Shown here: piece after piece, positions 51,487-60,506 of the stretch | How the letters are laid out: the number at the start of each line of letters is the position of its first letter | Numbering within the stretch: position 1 is the first letter of the stretch | Assembly (NCBI GenBank): GCA_024403715.1 | Contig: JAKSRJ010000005.1 | Span: forward strand, 19,936-83,935 | Source of the DNA: Saccharofermentans sp. | Lineage (GTDB): Bacteria > Bacillota > Clostridia > Saccharofermentanales > Saccharofermentanaceae | Direction: 5' to 3' | DNA: 64,000 nucleotides | The notes under the pieces: generated by a model | What the model saw: only the letters and a program-made list of their open reading frames with translations | Database searches by the model: none | What the model was told of the DNA's origin: nothing | Made by a program: the position numbers and the translations under genes

Positions 51487-52872
51487 TTAGTCCATGTTAC
51501 CAGGGAACTTAGGAATTCCATCAAAACCAACCTGGAGGTCTGCATCAGTAGGGATGTAGTCAGACATTACACCATCGTGGAACTTCTCATAAGCAACTAA
51601 GTCGAAGTAACCAGTACCTGTAAGACCGAAGAGGATTGTCTTCTCTTCGCCAGTTTCCTTACACTTAATAGCCTCGTCAATAGCAGCTCTGATAGCGTGT
51701 GCGCTCTCTGGAGCTGGGAGTGTACCCTCTGTTCTAGCGAAGAACTCAGCAGCCTCGAATACAGATGTCTGCTCAACAGATCTAGCTTCCATATAACCAT
51801 CATGGTAAAGCTGAGAAAGAGCAGAACTCATACCATGGAATCTAAGACCACCAGCGTGGTTAGCAGAAGGAATAAATCCGCTACCTAATGTGTACATCTT
51901 AGCGAGTGGGCAAATCATACCAGTATCGCAGAAGTCATAAGCGAACTTACCACGAGTAAAGCTTGGGCAGGATGCTGGCTCAACAGCGATGATTCTGTAG
52001 TCCTTCTCACCGCGGAGCTTCTCTCCCATAAATGGAGCAATAAGACCACCGAGGTTAGATCCACCACCAGCACAACCGATGATGATGTCAGGAGTAATGT
52101 CATACTTATCAAGTGCAGCCTTAGCCTCGAGACCGATAACAGACTGATGGAGAAGTACCTGGTTAAGTACGCTTCCGAGAACATATCTGTAGCCTTCGTT
52201 CTTAGTAGCTACTTCAACAGCTTCAGAGATAGCACAGCCAAGTGAACCAGTAGTGCCTGGATGAGCCTCCAAAATCTTCTTACCAACTTCTGTCTCAGTA
52301 GAAGGTGAAGGTGTAACGGAAGCTCCGTATGTTCTCATTACTTCACGTCTAAATGGCTTCTGCTCGTAAGAAACCTTAACCATGTAAACCTTACAGTCCA
52401 GGTCGAAGAAGGAACAAGCCATTGAGAGTGCTGTACCCCACTGGCCGGCACCAGTCTCAGTTGTAACGCCCTTAAGGCCCTGCTTCTTAGCGTAGTATGC
52501 CTGAGCGATAGCAGAATTGAGCTTGTGGCTTCCGCTTGTATTATTACCTTCGAACTTATAGTAAATCTTAGCTGGTGTACCGAGAGCCTTCTCTAAGAAT
52601 CTAGCACGAACTACAGGGGATGGTCTGTACATCTTGTAGAACTTTCTGATTTCCTCAGGGATCTCGATAAATGCTGTTGTATCGTCCAATTCCTGCTTAA
52701 CTAATTCTTCGCAGAAGATAGGTGCTAACTCTTCAGCCTTAAGTGGCTGTAATGTGCCTGGATTAAGAAGAGGAGCTGGCTTATTCTTCATATCAGCTCT
52801 CATGTTATACCAAGATGTTGGTAATTCATTTTCTTCTAGATAAATCTTGTAAGGAATCTTGCTGTCGTCCAT
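51487..52872 (-). CDS. trpB: TrpB2-type tryptophan synthase beta chain
   Basis: The 461-residue PLP enzyme is of the long TrpB2 type. The N-terminal extension (IPYKIYLEENELPTSWYN) is characteristic. PLP Lys117 lies in SGSHKLNSA, followed by TETGAGQWG and the phosphate loop GCAGGGSNLGG. TrpB2 forms tryptophan from indole and serine, often without TrpA; no trpA or other trp gene is nearby, so indole salvage is likely. AAGGAG precedes the ATG. A divergent LysR regulator shares its promoter region. Confidence 0.9.
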   Translation of the reverse strand: MDDSKIPYKIYLEENELPTSWYNMRADMKNKPAPLLNPGTLQPLKAEELAPIFCEELVKQELDDTTAFIEIPEEIRKFYKMYRPSPVVRARFLEKALGTPAKIYYKFEGNNTSGSHKLNSAIAQAYYAKKQGLKGVTTETGAGQWGTALSMACSFFDLDCKVYMVKVSYEQKPFRREVMRTYGASVTPSPSTETEVGKKILEAHPGTTGSLGCAISEAVEVATKNEGYRYVLGSVLNQVLLHQSVIGLEAKAALDKYDITPDIIIGCAGGGSNLGGLIAPFMGEKLRGEKDYRIIAVEPASCPSFTRGKFAYDFCDTGMICPLAKMYTLGSGFIPSANHAGGLRFHGMSSALSQLYHDGYMEARSVEQTSVFEAAEFFARTEGTLPAPESAHAIRAAIDEAIKCKETGEEKTILFGLTGTGYFDLVAYEKFHDGVMSDYIPTDADLQVGFDGIPKFPGNMD

Positions 52873-52919
52873 AAAGGTCTCCTTAAATAATTTTTTGTGC
52901 TTAATAATCAGCTTTAATT

Positions 52920-52948
52920 ATTATATTGTTTAGTTTTATGACCGTAAA
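52920..52948 (-). promoter_or_regulatory. Promoter of trpB2
   Basis: On the minus strand TTTACG (52948-52943) and TATAAT (52925-52920) are 17 bases apart. The divergent LysR gene has a TATAAT at 52953-52958 on the plus strand, so the two promoters lie side by side. Confidence 0.55.
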
Positions 52949-52952
52949 ATGA

Positions 52953-52958
52953 TATAAT
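52953..52958 (+). promoter_or_regulatory. -10 box of the LysR-family gene
   Basis: TATAAT is placed about 42 bases before the LysR start. No clear -35 was found; the close face-to-face arrangement with the trpB2 promoter fits a LysR-type control region, but I could not define the T-N11-A site. Confidence 0.45.
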
Positions 52959-52999
52959 TTGATATTGTAATAAGTAAAACTTATAGCCACGAGGATTAT

Positions 53000-53899
53000 A
53001 TGAATCTTAACCAACTAGAATACTTTGTAGCAGCGGCAGAAAACCTTAACTTTACTAAGGCCGCAAATCAATGCTTTATCTCACAAACTGCCATGACTCA
53101 GCAGATAAAAGCTTTGGAGAAGTCCATTGGAGTTCCACTTTTTATTAGAGATAAGCATCATGTGGAATTAACAACTGCTGGTAAAGTTTATCTTAGGGAA
53201 GTAAGAGCAATCTTAGAGCGATCAGATGAAGCTATTAGAATGGCAAGAATCGCGACTGCTGGAACCGAAGGTTCTATTAATGTTGGTTTTATAAGTGGCT
53301 TTGGAGCTAGTGACTGTCCTGATATTCTAAGAAACTTCCATAATGCATATCCTAATATCCAGATGGACATCTATAGAGATACATTAAGCGGCCTAGTTGA
53401 AGCTCTTAAAAAGGGTGAGTGTGATGTGGCTTTTACCCTTGAATTGTCAAAAGATCAGGCGAGAAATGTAGAGCACAAATACATTAGGAGCTATCCTTTG
53501 ATGGCAGTACTTGATGCAGGGCACCACTTAAGTAATAAGACCACGCTCAACTATTCAGATCTAATTAATGAGAAGTTTATTCTTATGCAGCCTTCTGCTA
53601 GAGCTAAGGATGAGATGGAAGAATCTATCCTGCTATATGAACGCGGTGGATTTGTTCCAGATGTTGTCGCTTTTGAGAGGGAGCCTGAGACAATTTTGTT
53701 AATGATTTCTCTTGGTATGGGAATAGCTTTGATGCCGGAGTATATTGTTAGACATCATCACAAAAACCCCGACTTAAAAATCCTGCCAATTGAAAAAGAT
53801 GATGGTACAGCTGAGACTTTGAGTTTTGAGATAGCATGGTCTAAGAACAATAGTAATCCTGCAGTAGATAGACTTTTGGCATGGCTTGAAGATAACTAA
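53000..53899 (+). CDS. LysR-family transcriptional regulator
   Basis: The 299-residue regulator has an N-terminal winged helix (MNLNQLEYFVAAAENLNFTKAA, SQTAMTQQIKALEKSIGVPLF) and a periplasmic-binding-like effector domain (about 90-295). It is divergent from trpB2, the classical arrangement when a LysR protein regulates its neighbour. The effector is unknown, and tryptophan or indole is only a guess. A CGAGG ribosome site precedes the ATG. Confidence 0.9.
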   Translation: MNLNQLEYFVAAAENLNFTKAANQCFISQTAMTQQIKALEKSIGVPLFIRDKHHVELTTAGKVYLREVRAILERSDEAIRMARIATAGTEGSINVGFISGFGASDCPDILRNFHNAYPNIQMDIYRDTLSGLVEALKKGECDVAFTLELSKDQARNVEHKYIRSYPLMAVLDAGHHLSNKTTLNYSDLINEKFILMQPSARAKDEMEESILLYERGGFVPDVVAFEREPETILLMISLGMGIALMPEYIVRHHHKNPDLKILPIEKDDGTAETLSFEIAWSKNNSNPAVDRLLAWLEDN

Positions 53900-53922
53900 T
53901 ATGGAAATAAAGGAGAAGATTT

Positions 53923-54453
53923 ATGAGACTAATTAAAACTAATAGACTAACGATTGCTCCTATGGAGATGAAGTACTTAGATTCAACTCACGAATATGCA
54001 GCTGATAGCGAGAATACCAAATATATGCTCAATCTTCCTAATGAGTCTATTGATGAGACTATTGGCTTTATCAATTATGCTCAGGATGAGTGGAATAAAG
54101 AGACTCAGAGTTTTTATGAGTATGTAATTTTAATGAATGGAATTCATGTTGGAGCTATAAGCTTATATCCTGAAAAGGATGACCCTACAGTAGCCGAGTT
54201 AGGCTGGACTGTTAACAAAAAATACTGGAGACAGGGAATATGCTCTGAAGCAGCTCTAGCTCTTGTTAAGCGCGCAAATGAAAACTTAGGTATTACTAAG
54301 TTTATAGCCCACTGTGACTCTGAAAATATCGCGTCTAGTTCAGTAATGGAAAAACTTGGAATGGTTAAGGTTGACGAGTACGGTGGAAGATATAACAAGC
54401 AATCCCCTGAAGAGCGCAGAGAGTGCCTTTATGAGATGGTATTAAAGTCTTAA
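53923..54453 (+). CDS. GNAT N-acetyltransferase (RimJ/RimL-like)
   Basis: The 176-residue protein matches Acetyltransf_3/RimJ-RimL enzymes: RLTIAPMEMKYLD at the start, ELGWTVNKKYWRQGICSEAALAL (acetyl-CoA pyrophosphate loop), and FIAHCDSENIASSSVMEKLGM near the end. The acceptor could be an N-terminal amine, a small molecule or an antibiotic. It follows lysR by 23 bases with an AAAGGAG site. Confidence 0.86.
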   Translation: MRLIKTNRLTIAPMEMKYLDSTHEYAADSENTKYMLNLPNESIDETIGFINYAQDEWNKETQSFYEYVILMNGIHVGAISLYPEKDDPTVAELGWTVNKKYWRQGICSEAALALVKRANENLGITKFIAHCDSENIASSSVMEKLGMVKVDEYGGRYNKQSPEERRECLYEMVLKS

Positions 54454-54463
54454 GTTTTGCCTG

Positions 54464-54469
54464 TATAAT
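54464..54469 (+). promoter_or_regulatory. -10 box of the secreted GH3 gene
   Basis: TATAAT is placed 27 bases before the ATG, giving a short leader with a GGAGG ribosome site. No -35 box stands out. Confidence 0.4.
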
Positions 54470-54495
54470 TGAAGTTAGTAAATGGAGGATAGGAT

Positions 54496-56394
54496 ATGAA
54501 GTTTAAAAGATGTTTATCTATTATTTTAGTTACTGCTTTTGTTTTAGGTGGTTGTTCCATACCTACAACAGAGGAATCTATAACTCTTCCAACTGAGACA
54601 GAAATAGTAGTAAATGAATCTACTGGAGAGACGGAAGTTATAAGTGTCGAGATTGATCCTATAGTCAACCTCGAGCAGTACGCAGGTATGACTCCAGAGG
54701 AGATTGTAGCGACATTAACACTTGAGCAAAAAGCAGCTCAGATGGTTCAGGGTGCAATTTACTCTTTAAGTACTGGTGAGATGGAACTATATGGTTATGG
54801 TTCTGTTTTATCTCAAGAAGAAAACAGACTTGGACATAATGCATGGACTCGTATAGTAAATGGCTATCAGACTGCAGCCTTATGCTCTAGTTCTAGTATT
54901 CCTTTCCTCTACGGTCAGGATTCAGTTCATGGTGTTAATTACGCGTCTAATACGATTATCTTTCCACAAAATATTAGTATCGGTGCTACACGTGATGTAG
55001 AAGGTGCTTATGAGATGGGATGCTTAGTAGCAAATGATTTACTCTATACAGGTATGCTTTGGAATTTTGCTCCATGTGTTGCCTGTGCTCAGGATCCAAG
55101 ATGGGGTAGAACATATGAGTCTTATTCATCTGATCCAGAAGTCGTTAGAGAATTAGGTGTAGCATTTGCATCAGGCTTAATTGACAACGGAATTATTGCT
55201 TGCGCTAAGCACTTCTTTGGTGATGGTTATACAGCGTATGGTACAGGTGAGTTTTCTGATAACACACCAAGATTAATTGACCGTGGTGATTCTTTGATGA
55301 CTCCAGAGCAGATTGAAGCTGAGCTTGCCACATATCAGGCGTTAATTGATGCTGGTGTTCAGACAATTATGATTTCTCACTCAGCTCTTAATGGAATTAA
55401 GATGCACGAGAATGGCGAGTATATCTGGTACTTAAAAAATGAGATGGGCTTTGAAGGCTTTATCGTTTCTGACTGGAACTCAATCCATAATTGTAGTGGA
55501 GAGGACTTAAGAGCTAACGTAATTCTTGCCATTAATGCAGGTATCGATATGCTTATGGAACCTGATAATTATGAGGAGTGCTATCAGTACATTATCGAGG
55601 CTGTAGAGGACGGTTCTATTACCGAAGAAAGAATTGATGATGCAGTAACAAGAATTATTAGAGTTAAAATGAATGCTGGCCTCTTTGATAACCCATACGG
55701 AGAAAATTTACCAACAATTGATGAGTATGGTGGACAGCAGTCTTACGACTTGGCTTTGCGTTTAGCAGAAGAGTCTTTGGTTCCACTCAAGGATGATGCT
55801 GGTCTTACAATTCCTGATAACTCCAGAATTCTGGTAATGGGACCAGCTGCTGACGATACAGGTGTTCTTTGTGGTGGATGGACTTACACATGGACAGGTG
55901 GAACTGATAATGGGCCTTACGTTAGATGGGAACCTAACGGTGTAACTATTTTGCAGGGATTAAGAGACCAGGCTCAAGCTCACAACTGGACAATTGTTAC
56001 TGACGAATCTGAGATAGATGCAGTTGACTACATCGTTCTTTGTGTAGGTGAATATCCATATGCTGAGTGGACAGGCGATACAGAAGACTTATCACTAAGC
56101 GGCATGTGTGGACTAGGCGGTGAAGAGCAGATTAATTTGGCAGCTAATGCTGAAGTTCCAACTATTGCTTTGATTGTAGCTGGTCGTAATGTAATTATCT
56201 CTGATTATATGAACGAGTGGGATTCAATCATTATGTGTTATTTGCCTGGTACAACAGGTGGAACTGCTATCGCTAATGCTTTGGCAGGAGATGTCGATTA
56301 TACAGGCACACTCCCTATGCCTTATTACTCAAGCGTTGACCAGATTGGTACAGGCAACTGCATGTGGGATGTAGGTTATTCCTGCGTAAATTAA
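54496..56394 (+). CDS. Secreted GH3 beta-glucosidase lipoprotein
   Basis: The 632-residue enzyme has a lipoprotein signal peptide (MKFKRCLSIILVTAFVLGGC; lipidated Cys20) and a Thr/Glu-rich linker. A GH3 barrel follows (QDSVHGVNY, DPRWGRTYESYSSDP, CAKHFFGDG, nucleophile Asp326 in GFIVSDWNS), then the second GH3 domain (LAEESLVPLKDD, GGWTYTWTGG). It resembles the exo-1,3/1,4-beta-glucanase group in which both domains are in normal order without FnIII. It probably releases glucose from beta-glucans at the cell surface, a complement to the GH16 enzyme nearby. Confidence 0.93.
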   Translation: MKFKRCLSIILVTAFVLGGCSIPTTEESITLPTETEIVVNESTGETEVISVEIDPIVNLEQYAGMTPEEIVATLTLEQKAAQMVQGAIYSLSTGEMELYGYGSVLSQEENRLGHNAWTRIVNGYQTAALCSSSSIPFLYGQDSVHGVNYASNTIIFPQNISIGATRDVEGAYEMGCLVANDLLYTGMLWNFAPCVACAQDPRWGRTYESYSSDPEVVRELGVAFASGLIDNGIIACAKHFFGDGYTAYGTGEFSDNTPRLIDRGDSLMTPEQIEAELATYQALIDAGVQTIMISHSALNGIKMHENGEYIWYLKNEMGFEGFIVSDWNSIHNCSGEDLRANVILAINAGIDMLMEPDNYEECYQYIIEAVEDGSITEERIDDAVTRIIRVKMNAGLFDNPYGENLPTIDEYGGQQSYDLALRLAEESLVPLKDDAGLTIPDNSRILVMGPAADDTGVLCGGWTYTWTGGTDNGPYVRWEPNGVTILQGLRDQAQAHNWTIVTDESEIDAVDYIVLCVGEYPYAEWTGDTEDLSLSGMCGLGGEEQINLAANAEVPTIALIVAGRNVIISDYMNEWDSIIMCYLPGTTGGTAIANALAGDVDYTGTLPMPYYSSVDQIGTGNCMWDVGYSCVN

Positions 56395-56406
56395 CTGAGG
56401 TAACAG

Positions 56407-56940
56407 ATGGAAGAAATCGCTACAGGAAGAGAACTATACGAGAGCTATAGCAAAGACCAGCTCATAGATTTGCTTATGGCAGACAGCCGTAATATTGTTG
56501 CTATGGATGGTGTCTGGTTTCAGTCAGTCGAGAATGAGCTTGGTATGGACGCTGCTATGCATCATGATGAAGAGGCGTGGAAGAGATATACCGTTACTGA
56601 GGCTAGAAGAATAAAGAAGTTTCTGGGGTTAAGTGATAACCCTGGCCTCGAAGGCCTTATGCAGGCCTTACCGCTTCGCATGGTTGATAGAGCTAATGAG
56701 ACTTCCTGTAGAATTGTTGATAATAAACTAATCTACAAAATCGTTACGTGTCGCGTGCAGGAAGCAAGAACAAAGAAAGGTATGCCACTTCACCCTTGTA
56801 AAAGTGCAGCTATCTATGAGTATGGCTTCTTTGCAAGCGCCATCGACGACAGAATTAAATATCGCTGTATGAGTTGTTATCCTGATTTGGATGAATCATG
56901 TAATGACTGCGCCTGCTGCTGGGAGTTTTATATCGAATGA
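56407..56940 (+). CDS. DUF6125-like cytosolic protein with Cys-rich tail
   Basis: The 177-residue soluble protein shows the pattern AMDGVWFQSVENELGMDAAMHHDEEAWKRY and EARRIKKFLGL, which I link to the DUF6125/ATC-hydrolase-like group from memory; no reaction is established. The last 40 residues are rich in Cys (CMSCYPD, CNDCACCW), which may bind metal. It is 12 bases after the GH3 gene and overlaps the YgiQ gene by four bases, so a functional link with the radical-SAM protein is possible. Confidence 0.65.
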   Translation: MEEIATGRELYESYSKDQLIDLLMADSRNIVAMDGVWFQSVENELGMDAAMHHDEEAWKRYTVTEARRIKKFLGLSDNPGLEGLMQALPLRMVDRANETSCRIVDNKLIYKIVTCRVQEARTKKGMPLHPCKSAAIYEYGFFASAIDDRIKYRCMSCYPDLDESCNDCACCWEFYIE

Positions 56941-58871
56941 GAGACTTTTTGCCAATAACAGTTGAAGATATGAAGAAGAGAGGTTGGGAGCGTCCTGACT
57001 TCGTCTTTGTTATTGGTGATGCATATGTAGATCACTCTTCTTTTGGTCCAGCAATTATTAGCCGAGTTTTAGAAAGTCGTGGATTTAAAGTTGCTATCAT
57101 CTCTCAGCCTGACTGGACTGATGAGAATAGTATATGCACCTTTGGCGAGCCAAGGCTTGGATTCCTGGTTACAGCAGGCAACATGGATTCCATGGTTAAC
57201 CACTACACGGTTAATAAAAAACGTAGATCCCAGGATGCATATACTCCAGGCGGTGTTATTGGTAAAAGACCTAATTATGCGACTTCAGTATACTGTAATC
57301 TAATCAAGCGTAAGTATAAGAACTCTCCTGTATTAATTGGAGGAATTGAAGCAAGCCTAAGGCGTATGGCTCACTACGACTATTGGTCAGATAAGCTTAA
57401 GAAGTCTATTCTAGTTGATTCTGGTGCAGATATCTTAATGTATGGTATGGGCGAATTATCTGTAGTTGCTTTGGCAGAAGCTTTGGATAGTGGCCTCGAT
57501 GTTAAGGACATAACTTACGTTCCAGGAACTGTATATAAGACTCGTGATGCTAGTAGTGTAGTAGAGGACTTAGGAGGCATTATGCTTCCAGACTTTGATT
57601 CAGTTTCTAAGGATAAACGTGAGTATGCAAAAAGCTTTAACATCCAGTATCAAAATACAGATTTTGCTGCAGCAAAGCCTCTAATCGAGAAGTATGGCGA
57701 GAATCGATATATAGTTCAGAATCCGCCATCACGTCCTCTTACGACAATGGAGCTTGATGATGTTTATGAACTTCCATATATGAACAACTATCATCCTTCA
57801 TACGAGAAGCTCGGAGGCGTGCCTGCGATTAAGGAGATTAAGTTCTCGTTAACTAGTAACCGTGGATGCTTCGGAGGTTGTAGTTTTTGTGCTTTAACAT
57901 TTCATCAGGGAAGAGTAGTTCAGGTTAGAAGCCATGAGTCACTTGTTCGTGAGGCTACTAGTATGACTAAGGATCCTGATTTTAAGGGATATATTCATGA
58001 TGTCGGTGGGCCTACTGCAAACTTTCGACGTCCTGCTTGTGATAAGCAGGCGACTAAGGGTGCGTGTCCTAATAAGCAGTGTTTGTATCCGCAGCCTTGT
58101 AAAAATATGAAGGTAGATCATACGGACTATATCGAGCTTCTTCGTAAACTTCGTGCTATCCCTAAGGTCAAGAAAGTTTTCATTCGCTCAGGTATTCGCT
58201 TCGACTATATGCTCGCGGATAAAAACGACGACTTCCTTAAGGAGCTTTGTAAATACCACATTAGTGGTCAGCTTCGTGTGGCTCCAGAGCATGTAAGTGA
58301 TCATGTCCTAGATTTGATGGGCAAACCTCGAAATAGTGTCTATCAGGAGTTTGTAAGACGATTTAACAATGTTAATAAGCAGCTTAATATGAAGCAGTTC
58401 GTGGTTCCGTACTTAATCTCGTCTCATCCAGGATCAACCCTTACAGATGCGATTGCGCTGGCAGAGAGTGTCAGAGATATGGGTTATATGCCAGAGCAGG
58501 TTCAGGATTTTTATCCTACTCCATCAACTATCTCGACGTGTATGTACTATACTGGACTTGACCCTCGCACTATGACTCGTGTTGATGTAACTCGTAATCC
58601 ACATGATAAAGCTTTGCAGCGTGCATTGATTCAGTACCGAGATCCTGAGAACTATGAATTAGTAAAGGAAGCTTTGCATAAGGCTGGACGCTCTGATTTA
58701 ATTGGTCACGATAGAACCAAGCATTTGATTGTACCTCGTAAATCTGGGGGAGCGCCTTCGGCAGGTAAACCTGCTCATGGGCATTCGAATGGCAAACCAC
58801 AAGGTAAGACAAAGGGTAAGTCTTTTAATAACTCCAGGGGGCATAATAACAGGGATAGGAAAAAGCGGTAA
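56937..58871 (+). CDS. YgiQ-family radical-SAM protein
   Basis: The 644-residue protein has the N-terminal cobalamin-like domain (FVIGDAYVDHSSFGPAIISR) followed by the radical-SAM core with RGCFGGCSFCAL (C-x3-C-x2-C). A Lys/Arg/Gly-rich, probably disordered, tail ends RGHNNRDRKKR. YgiQ (UPF0313) proteins are widespread and lack a proven reaction. It overlaps the gene before it by ATGA and shares one base with the gene after it, forming a tight trio. Confidence 0.92.
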   Translation: MRDFLPITVEDMKKRGWERPDFVFVIGDAYVDHSSFGPAIISRVLESRGFKVAIISQPDWTDENSICTFGEPRLGFLVTAGNMDSMVNHYTVNKKRRSQDAYTPGGVIGKRPNYATSVYCNLIKRKYKNSPVLIGGIEASLRRMAHYDYWSDKLKKSILVDSGADILMYGMGELSVVALAEALDSGLDVKDITYVPGTVYKTRDASSVVEDLGGIMLPDFDSVSKDKREYAKSFNIQYQNTDFAAAKPLIEKYGENRYIVQNPPSRPLTTMELDDVYELPYMNNYHPSYEKLGGVPAIKEIKFSLTSNRGCFGGCSFCALTFHQGRVVQVRSHESLVREATSMTKDPDFKGYIHDVGGPTANFRRPACDKQATKGACPNKQCLYPQPCKNMKVDHTDYIELLRKLRAIPKVKKVFIRSGIRFDYMLADKNDDFLKELCKYHISGQLRVAPEHVSDHVLDLMGKPRNSVYQEFVRRFNNVNKQLNMKQFVVPYLISSHPGSTLTDAIALAESVRDMGYMPEQVQDFYPTPSTISTCMYYTGLDPRTMTRVDVTRNPHDKALQRALIQYRDPENYELVKEALHKAGRSDLIGHDRTKHLIVPRKSGGAPSAGKPAHGHSNGKPQGKTKGKSFNNSRGHNNRDRKKR

Positions 58872-60367
58872 TGGCTATTTGGGATAAGGCAACAGAAAAA
58901 ATTACACATTCAGCTGATTCGCATAAGTGTATGTCTTGTGGAGCTAATTTGTCATTTAATCCTTCTGAAGGGCGATTAGTATGTAGTTCTTGTGGAAGTA
59001 GATACTATCCTGAAGAGTTTGATATAAGTGATGAACTGATTAAAAAATCAAAGTTTATTCTTGACGAAACCTCTGATGATTATTTGAAAAATCATAGCTT
59101 TGATAGACATGAGATTATTTGTAATGCATGTGGCTCTAAGGTAATAGCTTCAAGTAATACGATTTCTACGTTCTGTGCATTTTGTGGTTCTCCTGCAATT
59201 GTAAATCAGCGAATTGAGAATGAGTACAGACCTGATTACATTATTCCATTCAAATTGAACAAGGAAGATGCAAAAAGCAAAATCCGTGAGTGGGCAAAGA
59301 GTCGTGAGTTTTTGCCTGATTCATTTAATGCAAAGTCGAATTACGAGAAGATAACTGGTATCTATGTTCCTTTTTGGCTGGTGGGGGCAAAGTGCAACAT
59401 TCATATCAAAGGTAATGCTACAAGAGAGACGTCTAGTCTTGGTAACAAGACAATGTATAACTACTATGTCGAACGTCAAGGTACATATAAGATGGATCAT
59501 GTGCCTTTCGATGGGTGTAAGGATATTAACGACAGCATTATGGAAGCGATAGAGCCTTTTGATTATAAGGAGATGGTTCCTTTTGCTGATGGTTATTTAT
59601 CTGGTTTTTCTGCAGTATCTTATGATCTAGATCCTAAGGATATGTCTTCTCGAATCGCCAATAGATTCCATAGCTATATGCGAGAGACGTCAAAGCAGTT
59701 AATTAAAGCTGAGGATTATAGTAGCTATGTTATTAAGGAAAATCACTCTAAGTCCACAGACTACGATATTAGTTACGCTCTTCTTCCTGTGTGGATCCTA
59801 AGCTATAGGTATCAAGGAACTGTATATAAAGTTGCAGTTAATGGCCAGACAGGAGAAGTCGCAGGAATTCATCCGGAAAGTAAATGGAAGAAACTCCTTT
59901 GGAAGGCAAAAGAATTCTTCAAGATGTACAGTAAGGTTATACTTACCGTAACAGGTATTTCTCTTGCTATTGGATTAATTCCATGGTTCTTTATCGGGTT
60001 GCCTATTTTGCTTGAAAGTATTGCTCAGGTAGGGGAACATTACTGGCCTCTTAATATCCGCGTGGCTGGTTTGTGCTTTGGCATCCCACTGTTAATTAAT
60101 TATGTATTCCTGTTCTATAACCTCATCGGCATGCACGGTATGGGGGATGGTAGAATCGCGAAGTTTATTGATATGCTTACAATCAGAAGTAAGATTGATA
60201 TTAATAATCGTTTTAACGAGCTTAATAAGATGGATTCAATGCCAGACATCTTCTCATATTCAGATTTTAAGTGGGAAGGCGAAGTAATAAAGCGCGATAA
60301 TCTCATCAATGAACGTAAGGAATACGGCGCTGCGATAGATGATATTGCAGATGGACTGTTTGAGTGA
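58871..60367 (+). CDS. Double zinc-ribbon membrane protein (TFIIB-type ribbon)
   Basis: The 498-residue protein begins with two zinc ribbons: Cys20/23/38/41 and Cys84/87/102/105. A soluble region of about 230 residues (YRPDYIIPFKL, TGIYVPFWLVGAKC, YALLPVWILSYRYQG) follows. Two or three hydrophobic segments (about 355-385 and 395-420) come next, then a cytosolic tail. Similar TFIIB-type ribbon proteins are frequent in Lachnospiraceae, without known function. It is coupled to ygiQ. Confidence 0.78.
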   Translation: MAIWDKATEKITHSADSHKCMSCGANLSFNPSEGRLVCSSCGSRYYPEEFDISDELIKKSKFILDETSDDYLKNHSFDRHEIICNACGSKVIASSNTISTFCAFCGSPAIVNQRIENEYRPDYIIPFKLNKEDAKSKIREWAKSREFLPDSFNAKSNYEKITGIYVPFWLVGAKCNIHIKGNATRETSSLGNKTMYNYYVERQGTYKMDHVPFDGCKDINDSIMEAIEPFDYKEMVPFADGYLSGFSAVSYDLDPKDMSSRIANRFHSYMRETSKQLIKAEDYSSYVIKENHSKSTDYDISYALLPVWILSYRYQGTVYKVAVNGQTGEVAGIHPESKWKKLLWKAKEFFKMYSKVILTVTGISLAIGLIPWFFIGLPILLESIAQVGEHYWPLNIRVAGLCFGIPLLINYVFLFYNLIGMHGMGDGRIAKFIDMLTIRSKIDINNRFNELNKMDSMPDIFSYSDFKWEGEVIKRDNLINERKEYGAAIDDIADGLFE

Positions 60368-60470
60368 TTGAAGAGTTACTATTTGAACCTATAATTCTAT
60401 AATTTTTAATCGTATAAGTAGATTAATAATTCTTTGTATTAGTTTGATAGTGGTAAATGGACTCCCAGTA

Positions 60471-60479
60471 TGTTATAAT
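60471..60479 (+). promoter_or_regulatory. Extended -10 promoter of the HTH gene
   Basis: TGTTATAAT is a perfect extended -10 box. It predicts a transcription start near 60486, which excludes the longer in-frame start at 60444 and supports the ATG at 60507. Confidence 0.65.
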
Positions 60480-60494
60480 TCCGACAATTCGGAA
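60479..60494. promoter_or_regulatory. Operator palindrome at the HTH gene promoter (copy 1)
   Basis: TTCCGACAATTCGGAA is a perfect 6-4-6 palindrome that starts on the last base of the -10 box and covers the predicted transcription start. A related copy is at 61453-61468. The HTH protein encoded directly downstream is the natural ligand, giving autorepression; this is inference. Confidence 0.7.
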
Positions 60495-60506
60495 TGGGCG
60501 GTGTAT

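Noticed and set aside
60444..60506. Longer N-terminus for the HTH protein
   Set aside because: It would start before the extended -10 box and predicted transcription start; residues would be translated from the operator.
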